Shown: positions 1-6,612 of the stretch, piece after piece
Position numbering within the stretch: position 1 is the first letter of the stretch
How the letters are laid out: each line of letters begins with the position of its first letter
Notes under the pieces: generated by a model
The model's database searches: none
The model's input: the letters and a program-made list of their open reading frames with translations, nothing else
Told to the model about the DNA's origin: nothing
Program-made: the position numbers and the translations under genes
Assembly: GCA_002315565.1 (NCBI GenBank)
Contig: DCHD01000056.1
Location: 159-22,530 of the forward strand
Direction: 5' to 3'
DNA: 22,372 bases
From: Solobacterium sp. UBA1761
GTDB taxonomy: Bacteria; Bacillota_I; Bacilli_A; Erysipelotrichales; Erysipelotrichaceae

Positions 1-380
1 GCCTGACGCTGAGCATCGTTGAAATATGCAGGAACAGTAATAACAGCCTTTGTTACTGGTTCACCAAGATAACCTTCAGCATAAGATTTCATATACTGAA
101 GAATCATAGCTGAGATTTCCTGTGGAGTATATTTCTTGCCGTCGATTTCTACTTTTTCATTTGAACCCATTATTCTCTTAATAGACTGAATAGAGTTAGG
201 GTTTGTAACTACCTGACGCTTAGCAGCATCACCGACGATTCTTTCAGTATCTTTGAATGCTACTACTGATGGAGTAGTTCTGTTACCTTCTGGATTTGTA
301 ATAACCTTTGCTTCGCCGCTTTCCATAACAGCTACGCATGAGTTTGTTGTACCTAAGTCAATACCTATAATTTTTGCCAT
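1..380 (-). CDS. dnaK: Chaperone protein DnaK (Hsp70), N-terminal part only
   Basis: DnaK is the cytoplasmic Hsp70 chaperone: ATP-driven cycles of peptide binding and release, with DnaJ and the exchange factor GrpE. Only the first ~126 codons are in the window; the gene runs off the left edge. The start ATG (380-378) opens with MAKIIGIDLGTTNSCVAV, the phosphate-1 motif of the actin-like ATPase fold. Further on are the conserved NRTTPSVVAF segment, a VGDAAKRQ segment and VITVPAYFNDAQRQ near the edge. An AAAGGAG ribosome binding site lies 8-10 bases upstream. It follows grpE by 21 bases with no terminator or separate promoter, so it is the third gene of the hrcA operon and should be induced by heat through HrcA. 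Nothing looks broken. dnaJ would be expected to the left but is not visible. Confidence 0.98.
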   Translation of the reverse strand, partial: MAKIIGIDLGTTNSCVAVMESGEAKVITNPEGNRTTPSVVAFKDTERIVGDAAKRQVVTNPNSIQSIKRIMGSNEKVEIDGKKYTPQEISAMILQYMKSYAEGYLGEPVTKAVITVPAYFNDAQRQ

Positions 381-401
381 AATTTTTAATCTCCTTTATA
401 T

Positions 402-944
402 TTATTCACTGACCTTTACCATACTGGCTCTGAGTATGCGGTCTTTAAGGACATAGCCTTTCTGCAGAACCTCGATTACCATACCAGGTTCTACACCTTC
501 TTTTTTCTCCATCATGATTGCCTGATGAAAGTTTGGATCAAACGGTTTATTAAGACATTCAATCTCATTTACACCTTCATTTTTAAGTGCGATAACCAGC
601 TGATCATAAATCATTCTCACTCCGTCATAGAAGCCTTTAGCATCTTCAGGAGCTTCTACACTTAGTGCTCTTTCCAGGTTGTCAATAACCGGAAGGATTT
701 CTGTTGCGAATGACTGAATACGATACTTTCTTGTACTCTCTGCTTCAGCACTTAGTCTTTTCTTCAGATTTTCTGTATCAGCATATGCTTTGGCATATTC
801 ATTCTTCAGTCTGTTTACTTCTTCAACCAGCTTAATGTTGTCTTCAGCAAGTTTCTTAAGTTCATCGTTTTTCTTATCTTTTTTCTTTTCTGGTTTAACT
901 TCTTCAGTCACTTTTTCTTCTTCTATCTTCTTTTCTTCTTTCAT
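402..944 (-). CDS. grpE: Nucleotide exchange factor GrpE
   Basis: GrpE is the dimeric co-chaperone that releases ADP from DnaK. The 180-residue product has the usual plan. Residues 1-35 are a low-complexity Lys/Glu tail. Residues ~35-80 form a long charged heptad-like helix (ELKKLAEDNIKLVEEVNRLK) that would make the dimer coiled coil. Then comes the conserved ENLKKRL...ESTRKYRIQSFATEILPVIDNLERAL segment, and a C-terminal beta domain containing NPFDPNFHQA-like (KPFDPNFHQAIM) and GYVLKDRILRASMVKV. Length fits the family. The ATG is preceded by AGGAGG four bases away, and this ribosome binding site overlaps the hrcA stop codon (TAGGAGG), so translation is probably coupled to hrcA. It lies between hrcA and dnaK in the standard Bacillota order. 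Confidence 0.97.
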   Translation of the reverse strand: MKEEKKIEEEKVTEEVKPEKKKDKKNDELKKLAEDNIKLVEEVNRLKNEYAKAYADTENLKKRLSAEAESTRKYRIQSFATEILPVIDNLERALSVEAPEDAKGFYDGVRMIYDQLVIALKNEGVNEIECLNKPFDPNFHQAIMMEKKEGVEPGMVIEVLQKGYVLKDRILRASMVKVSE

Positions 945-952
945 GTGACCTC

Positions 953-1960
953 CTATTTATACATATCTTCTATTTCCTTTGCGATAAAATCGAGCAGTGA
1001 AACAACTTTACCGTATTCCATACGTTTAGGTCCAACAACCATCAGCTTGGCATTGTCTTCGCTGTTTAGTTTTATCTCGGATGAGATGATTGCCAGATCA
1101 TCTTTCCAGACAAGCTCAGTTCCTCTTGGTGTAATCGCAAATGCATCGTTTACTTCATGGCTTGCCAGTTTCTTGAACAGATTGGTATCGTCGAAATATC
1201 TGACGATTTCTTTAAGTTTTTCAATATCTGAATATTCCGGCTGATACATCAGATTTGACTTTCCTTCAAAGTAGAGCGTATCGCTTGCAAACTTTACAAA
1301 GGCACTTAAGAATGCGTTATAGAGCATTTCGTGTCTTTTTACTGTCTGAGTCAGTATCGGCTTCAGGGATTCAAGTTTAATCGACAAGTCTCTGATTTTT
1401 GTACCCTTAAGTCTGTCATTTAGTATTTCTACACAGTTTTCAATATCTTCTGATGTGACATTTTCCTTAAAGTTGAAAGTCTTGTTTTCGGTATATCCGG
1501 TGTTTGTGATAAATACACATACGGCAGTCTTGTCATCAATTGGGAATACCTTAAGATGTTCAAGTTCCTGACTACCGGCACTTGGTCCAAGCATACCTGA
1601 AGTCAAAGAAGTCATTTCAGAAATTACCTTGCAGGACTCTTTGATCGCATCTTCAATGTTCATGGTGTCTTTCTTGAAGATATTCGATATAGTGTATTTC
1701 ACTTCATCATCAACATCTTTATTGAGAAGATGTTCACAATAGAACTGATATCCTTTACTGGAAGGAACTCTTCCTGCAGAAGTATGTGGCTTTTCAAGAT
1801 AACCCATTGTTTCAAGCGATGCCATATCATTTCTGATAGTTGCGCTTGAATAGTCGATTCCATACTTTTCAACCAGTGTTTTTGAACCTACCGGTTCAGC
1901 TGTCTGAACAAATTCATCAATGATTGCTTTTAGAATTTCAATCATTCTGGCAGTTAACAT
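953..1960 (-). CDS. hrcA: Heat-inducible transcription repressor HrcA
   Basis: HrcA represses class I heat-shock operons by binding CIRCE operators and needs GroEL for activity. The product (335 residues from the ATG at 1960) begins MLTARMIEILKAIIDEFVQTAEPVGSKTL, the N-terminal winged-helix DNA-binding domain, followed by SSATIRNDMASLETMGYLEKPHTSAGRVPS, the very conserved HrcA recognition and wing region. The rest is the GAF-like and dimerisation part. An in-frame GTG lies one codon upstream (1963). The AAGGAGG ribosome binding site (1967-1973) is 6 bases from the ATG but only 3 from the GTG, so ATG is preferred. It is first in hrcA-grpE-dnaK. Two CIRCE elements directly upstream make autoregulation very likely. 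Confidence 0.97.
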   Translation of the reverse strand: MLTARMIEILKAIIDEFVQTAEPVGSKTLVEKYGIDYSSATIRNDMASLETMGYLEKPHTSAGRVPSSKGYQFYCEHLLNKDVDDEVKYTISNIFKKDTMNIEDAIKESCKVISEMTSLTSGMLGPSAGSQELEHLKVFPIDDKTAVCVFITNTGYTENKTFNFKENVTSEDIENCVEILNDRLKGTKIRDLSIKLESLKPILTQTVKRHEMLYNAFLSAFVKFASDTLYFEGKSNLMYQPEYSDIEKLKEIVRYFDDTNLFKKLASHEVNDAFAITPRGTELVWKDDLAIISSEIKLNSEDNAKLMVVGPKRMEYGKVVSLLDFIAKEIEDMYK

Positions 1961-1972
1961 CACATACCTCCT

Positions 1973-1999
1973 TTAGCACTCTAACTCTAATGCTGCTAA
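1973..1999 (-). promoter_or_regulatory. CIRCE operator, promoter-distal copy next to the hrcA ribosome binding site
   Basis: The plus strand reads TTAGCACTC, 9 bases, then TGCTGCTAA. The known CIRCE consensus is TTAGCACTC-N9-GAGTGCTAA. The left arm matches 9/9 and the right arm 7/9 or so. It abuts the hrcA Shine-Dalgarno and covers the predicted transcription start, so bound HrcA would block initiation or clearance. Confidence 0.9.
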
Positions 2000-2000
2000 A

Positions 2001-2030
2001 ATTATAGAATAAAAAATTAGCACTTGTCAA
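2001..2030 (-). promoter_or_regulatory. SigA-type promoter of hrcA-grpE-dnaK
   Basis: On the minus strand, TTGACA (2030-2025) and TATAAT (2006-2001) are separated by 18 bases, a full consensus match in both boxes. The predicted start is near 1994, inside the first CIRCE copy. The stop codon of coaD (2055) is only 25 bases upstream of the -35 with no terminator between, so read-through from coaD is also possible. Confidence 0.9.
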
Positions 2031-2043
2031 CTAACTGTGCTAA
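2017..2043 (-). promoter_or_regulatory. CIRCE operator, upstream copy overlapping the -35 box
   Basis: The plus strand reads TTAGCACTT, 9 bases, then CTGTGCTAA. This is 8/9 and 7/9 to the CIRCE arms. The spacer contains the -35 hexamer of the hrcA promoter, so occupancy would directly exclude RNA polymerase. The centres of the two CIRCE copies are 44 bp apart, about four helical turns. Confidence 0.88.
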
Positions 2044-2054
2044 TTCTGTTTTAC

Positions 2055-2534
2055 CTATTTTCTGGTGAGTCTTTCTATAACGGATTTGGCTATTTCTTCA
2101 GGTATGAATTTTGAAATATCACCGTTGAAAGATGCTACTTCCTTGGCTATTGAACTTGAAAGGAATGAGTATTCAGGTTTGGCAACAAGGAAAAAAGTTT
2201 CAATCTCACTATCAAGCTGCATATTGCCTGTTGCCTGTGCAAGTTCATATTCATAATCTGCTACTGCTCTTATACCTCTTAAGAGTCCTTTACAGCCAAG
2301 TTTCTTTGTATAATTCACTGTAAGACCCTCACCGACTACAACTTTTACATTTGGATAATTCCTTATGCACTTTTCAATCATTTCTTTTCTTTCGCTCTCT
2401 GTAAATGTGCAGTTCTTTTTAGGATTTTTCATAATCGCAACAATTACTTCGTCAAAACAGCCTGCAGCTCTGGTGATTACGTCAAGATGACCTACAGTAA
2501 TCGGATCAAACGTTCCAGGATACATTACTTTCAT
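2055..2534 (-). CDS. coaD: Phosphopantetheine adenylyltransferase (CoaD)
   Basis: CoaD transfers AMP from ATP to 4'-phosphopantetheine to make dephospho-CoA, the penultimate step of CoA synthesis. The 159-residue product has the family's usual length and marks: MKVMYPGTFDPITVGHLDVI with the HIGH-like nucleotidyltransferase motif (TVGH), KNPKKNCTF, RGIRAVADYEYE, and the C-terminal SFLSSSIAKEVASF segment matching the ISSS..R/KE signature. The start ATG is 3 bases after the rsmD stop, and AAGGGG in the end of rsmD acts as ribosome binding site. The rsmD-coaD pair is conserved in Bacillota (ylbH-ylbI in Bacillus subtilis). The next CoA enzyme, CoaE, is encoded separately at 9532-10104. Confidence 0.97.
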   Translation of the reverse strand: MKVMYPGTFDPITVGHLDVITRAAGCFDEVIVAIMKNPKKNCTFTESERKEMIEKCIRNYPNVKVVVGEGLTVNYTKKLGCKGLLRGIRAVADYEYELAQATGNMQLDSEIETFFLVAKPEYSFLSSSIAKEVASFNGDISKFIPEEIAKSVIERLTRK

Positions 2535-2537
2535 ATA

Positions 2538-3068
2538 CTATTCCCCTTTTCTTAAGTACAGCAGTTTGTTTATGCCGTACTTCTTTTCTTTATATATACC
2601 TAATCCATCTACTTGATTAAGCGTAACATCTTTTCTTACTTCAACCACTATTGTGCCACTATCTTTTAAAAGTTTCTTTTCAACAATTATCTTCAGCAGT
2701 TCTTCATAATTTTCAAAAGCATATGGCGGATCAATATAGATAAAGTCAAACACTTTATCAACTCTTTCAAGGCAGTCTTTCCAGTCCAGATTATAAAGCT
2801 GTCTGATTTCTTTAAACTTATCAAGATTGGATTTGATGATTCTGCAGGCATCCTTGCTTGAATCATTGAAAATGACATCTTCTGCACCTCTTGAAAGAGC
2901 TTCAATGCCTATTGCTCCAGAACCGGAAAACAGGTCAAGTACAACACATCCTTCAACATTAATACTTGAAAACAGTGCTTCCTTTACCATGTCTTTGGTA
3001 GGCCTTGTATTCATACCTTCAAGAGTTTCAAGATTACTTCTCTTGTATTTGCCTGCTATCACTCTCAT
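2538..3068 (-). CDS. rsmD: 16S rRNA (guanine-966-N2)-methyltransferase RsmD
   Basis: RsmD methylates G966 of 16S rRNA using S-adenosylmethionine. The 176-residue protein starts MRVIAGKYKRSNLETL, then has RPTKDMVKEALFSSI, the SAM-binding motif I DLFSGSGAIGIEALSRGA at about residues 45-62, and catalytic motif IV IYIDPPYAFENY (DPPY, about residue 113). Length is normal. The start codon lies inside the end of the upstream SEDS gene (35-base overlap), which makes translational coupling likely. This start matches the N-terminus typical of the family. Confidence 0.96.
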   Translation of the reverse strand: MRVIAGKYKRSNLETLEGMNTRPTKDMVKEALFSSINVEGCVVLDLFSGSGAIGIEALSRGAEDVIFNDSSKDACRIIKSNLDKFKEIRQLYNLDWKDCLERVDKVFDFIYIDPPYAFENYEELLKIIVEKKLLKDSGTIVVEVRKDVTLNQVDGLGIYKEKKYGINKLLYLRKGE

Positions 3069-4197
3069 TTTCTTTCGCCTTCAGTTCTGCATAACATAAG
3101 CCAAGTGCCATAAACGCACATAGAGTTGATGAACCACCACTTGAAACAATAAGAAGCGGAACACCTGTTAAAGGTATAAGACTTGAAACACCGCCAACAT
3201 TCAGCACAAAGTGCATGAAGAAATAGACAAATGATCCAAGATAGATAATCTTATGATGAAGATGTTTAGTTTTGAATGCATTGAATATCAGAATCAACAT
3301 AATTGCCATATAGAACAAAGCTATAACCAAAAAACCGACAAAACCGATTTCTTCAATAATAACAGCAACGATAAAGTCACTGGATGGATTCGGGAAGTTC
3401 ATGAATTTATGGATAGACTGACCATAACCTACGCCAAACAGGCCTCCGTTAGCCATTGCAGTCAAAGACATAACCAGATGGTATCCGCTTGCGTACTGAT
3501 CACTGAACGGATTAGCACTTGAGGTAATTCTGGCAATCTTATAACTTGATGTATGTTCGCTTAAGAATTCATTTACCTGCGGAAGCATTAGTACTACAAC
3601 AAAGCCAATCAGAAAAAGAAGCATTACACTCATCCAGTTATGGATTTTGTTAAAGAGCCTGTTCTTGTAGTAAACAATATAAAGCATACAGAAGACCATA
3701 CCGAGCAGTATAAGTGCTGTACCCATGTCGTTCTGCACTTCAAGAATAATCAGAATAAGCACGCCTTCATATATGGCGAATGATTTGAATGTCTTCAGTA
3801 AATCGTAACGAGGATTGCTGTTGAACATCTTTGCACAGAGCATTATCGAAAATACTTTTGCAAGTTCAGATGGCTGGAATGTAAGTGAACCGTTACCTAT
3901 CCAGGCATGTGCGCCGTTTCTGGAATTAAACAGAAGCGGAACAAAAAGAAGTCCGGCTACAACAATACAGAGATACTGGTAAAAAGAATACTTGATTTTT
4001 AACCACTGGTATCTTGAAGCAAAGAAAAAGACAACAGCAGAAACAGTAATGATTTCAAGTTGTTTTACGATTGCTTTTACAAGAGCATCGGTGTCTCCGA
4101 CATTGTTTCCAAGATCCGCAGAAACAATCATCAAAGAACTGAGAACTGTCAGTATTATCAGACATATAAGCAAGAGCCTTGAACTTCTTTTAACCAT
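3034..4197 (-). CDS. ftsW: SEDS peptidoglycan glycosyltransferase, FtsW-like
   Basis: SEDS proteins polymerise lipid II glycans together with a class B penicillin-binding protein; FtsW acts at the septum, RodA along the side wall. The 387-residue product has about ten hydrophobic segments. It also has SEDS hallmarks: GAHAWI (W99), FQPSELAK (108-114), QNDMGTAL (155-162), FPNPSSDFIVAVIIEEIGF (D274 matches the essential Asp of the family) and PLTGVPLLIVSSGGSS (342-356). The choice of FtsW over RodA rests mainly on linkage to rsmD-coaD, as in Bacillus subtilis, so the paralogue call is less certain than the family call. There is no Shine-Dalgarno; a TAGAAT hexamer lies 6 bases before the ATG (see that promoter). 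The C-terminal tail is short and charged. Confidence 0.88.
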   Translation of the reverse strand: MVKRSSRLLLICLIILTVLSSLMIVSADLGNNVGDTDALVKAIVKQLEIITVSAVVFFFASRYQWLKIKYSFYQYLCIVVAGLLFVPLLFNSRNGAHAWIGNGSLTFQPSELAKVFSIMLCAKMFNSNPRYDLLKTFKSFAIYEGVLILIILEVQNDMGTALILLGMVFCMLYIVYYKNRLFNKIHNWMSVMLLFLIGFVVVLMLPQVNEFLSEHTSSYKIARITSSANPFSDQYASGYHLVMSLTAMANGGLFGVGYGQSIHKFMNFPNPSSDFIVAVIIEEIGFVGFLVIALFYMAIMLILIFNAFKTKHLHHKIIYLGSFVYFFMHFVLNVGGVSSLIPLTGVPLLIVSSGGSSTLCAFMALGLCYAELKAKENESDSRQIQEK

Positions 4198-4203
4198 ATA
4201 TCT

Positions 4204-4212
4204 ATTCTAACA
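4204..4212 (-). promoter_or_regulatory. Extended -10 promoter of ftsW, predicted leaderless start
   Basis: On the minus strand, TGT-TAGAAT (4212-4204) is an extended -10 element, followed by 6 bases and the ATG at 4197. The predicted transcription start coincides with the start codon. No -35 match is visible at 16-18 bp. No ribosome binding site exists between the hexamer and the ATG. Confidence 0.5.
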
Positions 4213-4219
4213 TTTGATG

Positions 4220-4225
4220 TATAAT
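4220..4225 (+). promoter_or_regulatory. -10 box of def, predicted very short leader
   Basis: A perfect TATAAT is followed by seven bases (TTAGAGG) and the def ATG at 4233. The predicted transcript start is within about a base of the ATG. GAGG touches the ATG, too close for a normal Shine-Dalgarno interaction. No good -35 is visible. Confidence 0.5.
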
Positions 4226-4232
4226 TTAGAGG

Positions 4233-4793
4233 ATGAAAATAAATAACGATACAATCATCAAAGATGATAACCCACTTATTCGTGTACAGAGCGAGGATGT
4301 AAAAATCCCCCTTTCAAATACTGATAAAGCGCTTCTTAACAAGATGCTTAAATATGTACTCGACTCTACCGATGAAAAAAAGGCTGAAAAGTACAATTTA
4401 AGACCTGCCGTAGGCATCAGCGCCATTCAGATTGGCATACCTAAAAAACTTACAGCAATTGCTTTAAAGAATGAAAATGATGAAATAATCTGTCAGTATG
4501 CGCTGGCAAATCCTAAGATCATTTCTGAATCAGTTGAAAAGACTTACCTTTCATGCGGTGAAGGCTGTCTTTCAGTGCCTGAAGAACATCAGGGATATAT
4601 TTACCGTGCCAACAGAATCAGAGTTAAAGCCTACGATGCTTTAAAAGATGAAGAAGTTGAACTGAAGCTGTCCGGTTATCTGGCAGTAGTTTTCCAGCAT
4701 GAACTTGATCATTTCAAGGGCGTACTCTTCTATGATCACATTGACAAAAAAGAACCATTCAAGAAACTTGATGGTGCTTTGGTTATTGAATAG
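4233..4793 (+). CDS. def: Peptide deformylase
   Basis: Peptide deformylase is a metalloenzyme that removes the formyl group from the initiator Met of nascent proteins. The 186-residue length fits the Gram-positive (type 2) form. The three family motifs are visible. Motif 1 is AVGISAIQIG (59-68, Q66 oxyanion residue). Motif 2 is EGCLS (110-114, C112 metal ligand). Motif 3 is HELDH (156-160, H156 and H160 ligands, E157 catalytic). Motif 1 departs from the common GVGLAAPQIG at three places (A59, S63, I65), but the catalytic residues are all present, so activity is expected. It diverges from ftsW across 35 bp and is followed by rnjA, which has its own promoter. The start codon is the family-typical one; its upstream region has a -10 box rather than a spaced ribosome binding site. 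Confidence 0.96.
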   Translation: MKINNDTIIKDDNPLIRVQSEDVKIPLSNTDKALLNKMLKYVLDSTDEKKAEKYNLRPAVGISAIQIGIPKKLTAIALKNENDEIICQYALANPKIISESVEKTYLSCGEGCLSVPEEHQGYIYRANRIRVKAYDALKDEEVELKLSGYLAVVFQHELDHFKGVLFYDHIDKKEPFKKLDGALVIE

Positions 4794-4796
4794 TTA

Positions 4797-4825
4797 TTGA
4801 ATTAAAGATTTTTTAGTTTTATACT
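4797..4825 (+). promoter_or_regulatory. Promoter of rnjA
   Basis: TTGAAT (4797-4802), 17 bases, then TATACT (4820-4825) make a good SigA-type promoter in the 68-base def-rnjA gap. The predicted start is near 4832, giving a leader of about 30 bases. The -35 lies in the second copy of an 11-base tandem duplication that spans the def stop codon. Confidence 0.7.
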
Positions 4826-4861
4826 GAATATAGCAACAAAAGAGAAAATAATTGAGGGTTT

Positions 4862-6595
4862 ATGACAGAAAAAAATAGTATTAATCGTGTTTATAATGGT
4901 GCTAATTACGATCCGAAAAACGATACTTTAATCTACGCTTTAGGCGGACTTGAAGAAGTCGGTAAAAATATGTACTGCTTTGAGCATGACGATGAAATCA
5001 TCATCGTTGATGCCGGTGTTAAATTTCCAGATGATGAACTGCTTGGAGTTGATTACGTAATTCCAGACTATACACATCTGATCAAAAACAAGGATAAAAT
5101 CAAGGCACTTATTATCACCCATGGCCATGAAGACCATATCGGTGGTATTCCTTTCCTTTTACTTGCCTGCCCTATCAAAAATATCTATGCCCCACGTTTT
5201 GCCAAGGCGCTGATTGAAAAGAAACTGCAGGAAAGAAGAAAGCTTTCAAGCTTTACCGTTACAGAAATCAACGAAAATTCATCAATTGTAACTGAACATT
5301 TTAAAGTCGGTTTTATTGATACTACACATTCAATCCCTGATTCACTTGCAGTAATGATCAATACTCCTAACGGAAGAATCGTTGAAACAGGCGACTTTAA
5401 ATTTGATCTTACACCGGTCGGCAAGAATGCAAACTATCAGAAGATGGCATATTGTGGAGCTACCGATATCTCACTTCTTATGTCTGATTCAACAAATGCC
5501 GAAGTTGAAGGTTTCTCAATATCTGAAAAACAGGTTTCTGATTCCATCAATGAAATAGTATCCAAGACTAAAGGCAGACTGCTTATTTCAACATTCGCCT
5601 CTAATGTCAACAGACTGAATCAGATTATCGAATCAGCACATCTTAATGGCAGAAAGATTGCTGTTCTTGGACGTTCAATGGAAAATGTCGTTGAGATAGG
5701 ACGAAATCTTGGTTTCATCAATGTATCTGAAGATACCTTTGTCACAAATGAAATGATCAATACCATTCCTGCTGAAAAGATGTGCATTATCTGTACTGGT
5801 TCACAGGGTGAAGCAATGGCAGCTCTGTCAAGAATCGCCAATGGTACTCATAAATATGTATCGGTAATGCCTGGTGATACAATTGTCTTTTCAAGTAATC
5901 CGATACCTGGAAATGCTATTTCCGTATCAGGCACAATCAATCAACTGGTAAGAAAAGGTGCAAAAGTAATCGTCAACTCTACCCTTACTTCCCTTCATAC
6001 TACAGGACACGCTTCAAAAGAAGAAGAAAAACTGATGATTCAGCTTATCAAACCAAAGTATTTTATGCCTGTACATGGTGAATACAAGATGCTTAAACTT
6101 CATGCCCAGTCAGCACAGGAATGCGGTGTTCCTGAAGAAAACTGCTTTATATGTGCAAACGGTGATGCTCTTGTACTTTCAAAGGGTGAAGTATACAGAT
6201 CAAATGTCCGTATTCAGACTGATGCAATCTATGTAGATGGAAATGATATATCCGGTCTTTCTACAACAGTTATTAAAGACAGAAAGATTCTGGCTGATAA
6301 TGGCATGGTTGCAGTTATTGTATGCATCGATTCAAGAAAGAACAAAATTCTTGTCAAACCTGGTATTGTCTCAAGAGGATTCATTTATCTCAAAGAGAAT
6401 CAGGCCATCATCAAAGAAGCTGAATCACTGGTATATGAAGCATTAAGAAATACTATGAAAGGTAAAGCAACATTCGGTGATCTTAAAAACTGTGTAAGAA
6501 ATACGCTTGAGCCTTATCTCTATGAAAAAACAAACCGAAATCCAATTGTAATTCCGGTTATATTGAACAAAATACCAAAAGAGAATCAGTATTAA
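4862..6595 (+). CDS. rnjA: Ribonuclease J
   Basis: RNase J is the 5'-3' exo- and endoribonuclease central to mRNA decay and rRNA processing in Bacillota. The 577-residue product (J1 of Bacillus subtilis is 555) begins with a short extension, then YALGGLEEVGKNMY. It carries the metallo-beta-lactamase zinc motif HGHEDH at 87-92, H155 in DTTHSIPDS and D177 in ETGDFKFDL. Next is the beta-CASP part (STFASNVNRL, SQGEAMAALSRIA) and VHGEYKMLKLHA near residue 400. The C-terminal domain (TTVIKDRKILADNGMV, FIYLKE) is that of RNase J. GAGGG sits 3-4 bases before the ATG, a tight spacing. The gene has its own promoter and ends inside a hairpin terminator. Only one RNase J is in the window, so J1 versus J2 cannot be decided by comparison; J1 is the better match. 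Confidence 0.95.
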   Translation: MTEKNSINRVYNGANYDPKNDTLIYALGGLEEVGKNMYCFEHDDEIIIVDAGVKFPDDELLGVDYVIPDYTHLIKNKDKIKALIITHGHEDHIGGIPFLLLACPIKNIYAPRFAKALIEKKLQERRKLSSFTVTEINENSSIVTEHFKVGFIDTTHSIPDSLAVMINTPNGRIVETGDFKFDLTPVGKNANYQKMAYCGATDISLLMSDSTNAEVEGFSISEKQVSDSINEIVSKTKGRLLISTFASNVNRLNQIIESAHLNGRKIAVLGRSMENVVEIGRNLGFINVSEDTFVTNEMINTIPAEKMCIICTGSQGEAMAALSRIANGTHKYVSVMPGDTIVFSSNPIPGNAISVSGTINQLVRKGAKVIVNSTLTSLHTTGHASKEEEKLMIQLIKPKYFMPVHGEYKMLKLHAQSAQECGVPEENCFICANGDALVLSKGEVYRSNVRIQTDAIYVDGNDISGLSTTVIKDRKILADNGMVAVIVCIDSRKNKILVKPGIVSRGFIYLKENQAIIKEAESLVYEALRNTMKGKATFGDLKNCVRNTLEPYLYEKTNRNPIVIPVILNKIPKENQY

Positions 6596-6609
6596 CTGAT
6601 TCTCTTTTT
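6577..6609. terminator. Bidirectional terminator between rnjA and pfkA
   Basis: A perfect 14-bp stem (6577-6590 with 6595-6608) has a 4-base loop (ATTA). It is followed by a T run on the plus strand and by TTTTGG on the minus strand. It contains the rnjA stop codon (6593-6595) and lies 3-4 bases beyond the pfkA stop, so it serves both convergent genes. Confidence 0.92.
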
Positions 6610-6612
6610 CTG

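Noticed and set aside
253..456. 67-codon plus-strand frame across the dnaK start and grpE end
   Set aside because: Antisense to dnaK, which is unmistakable; no ribosome binding site or protein-like features.
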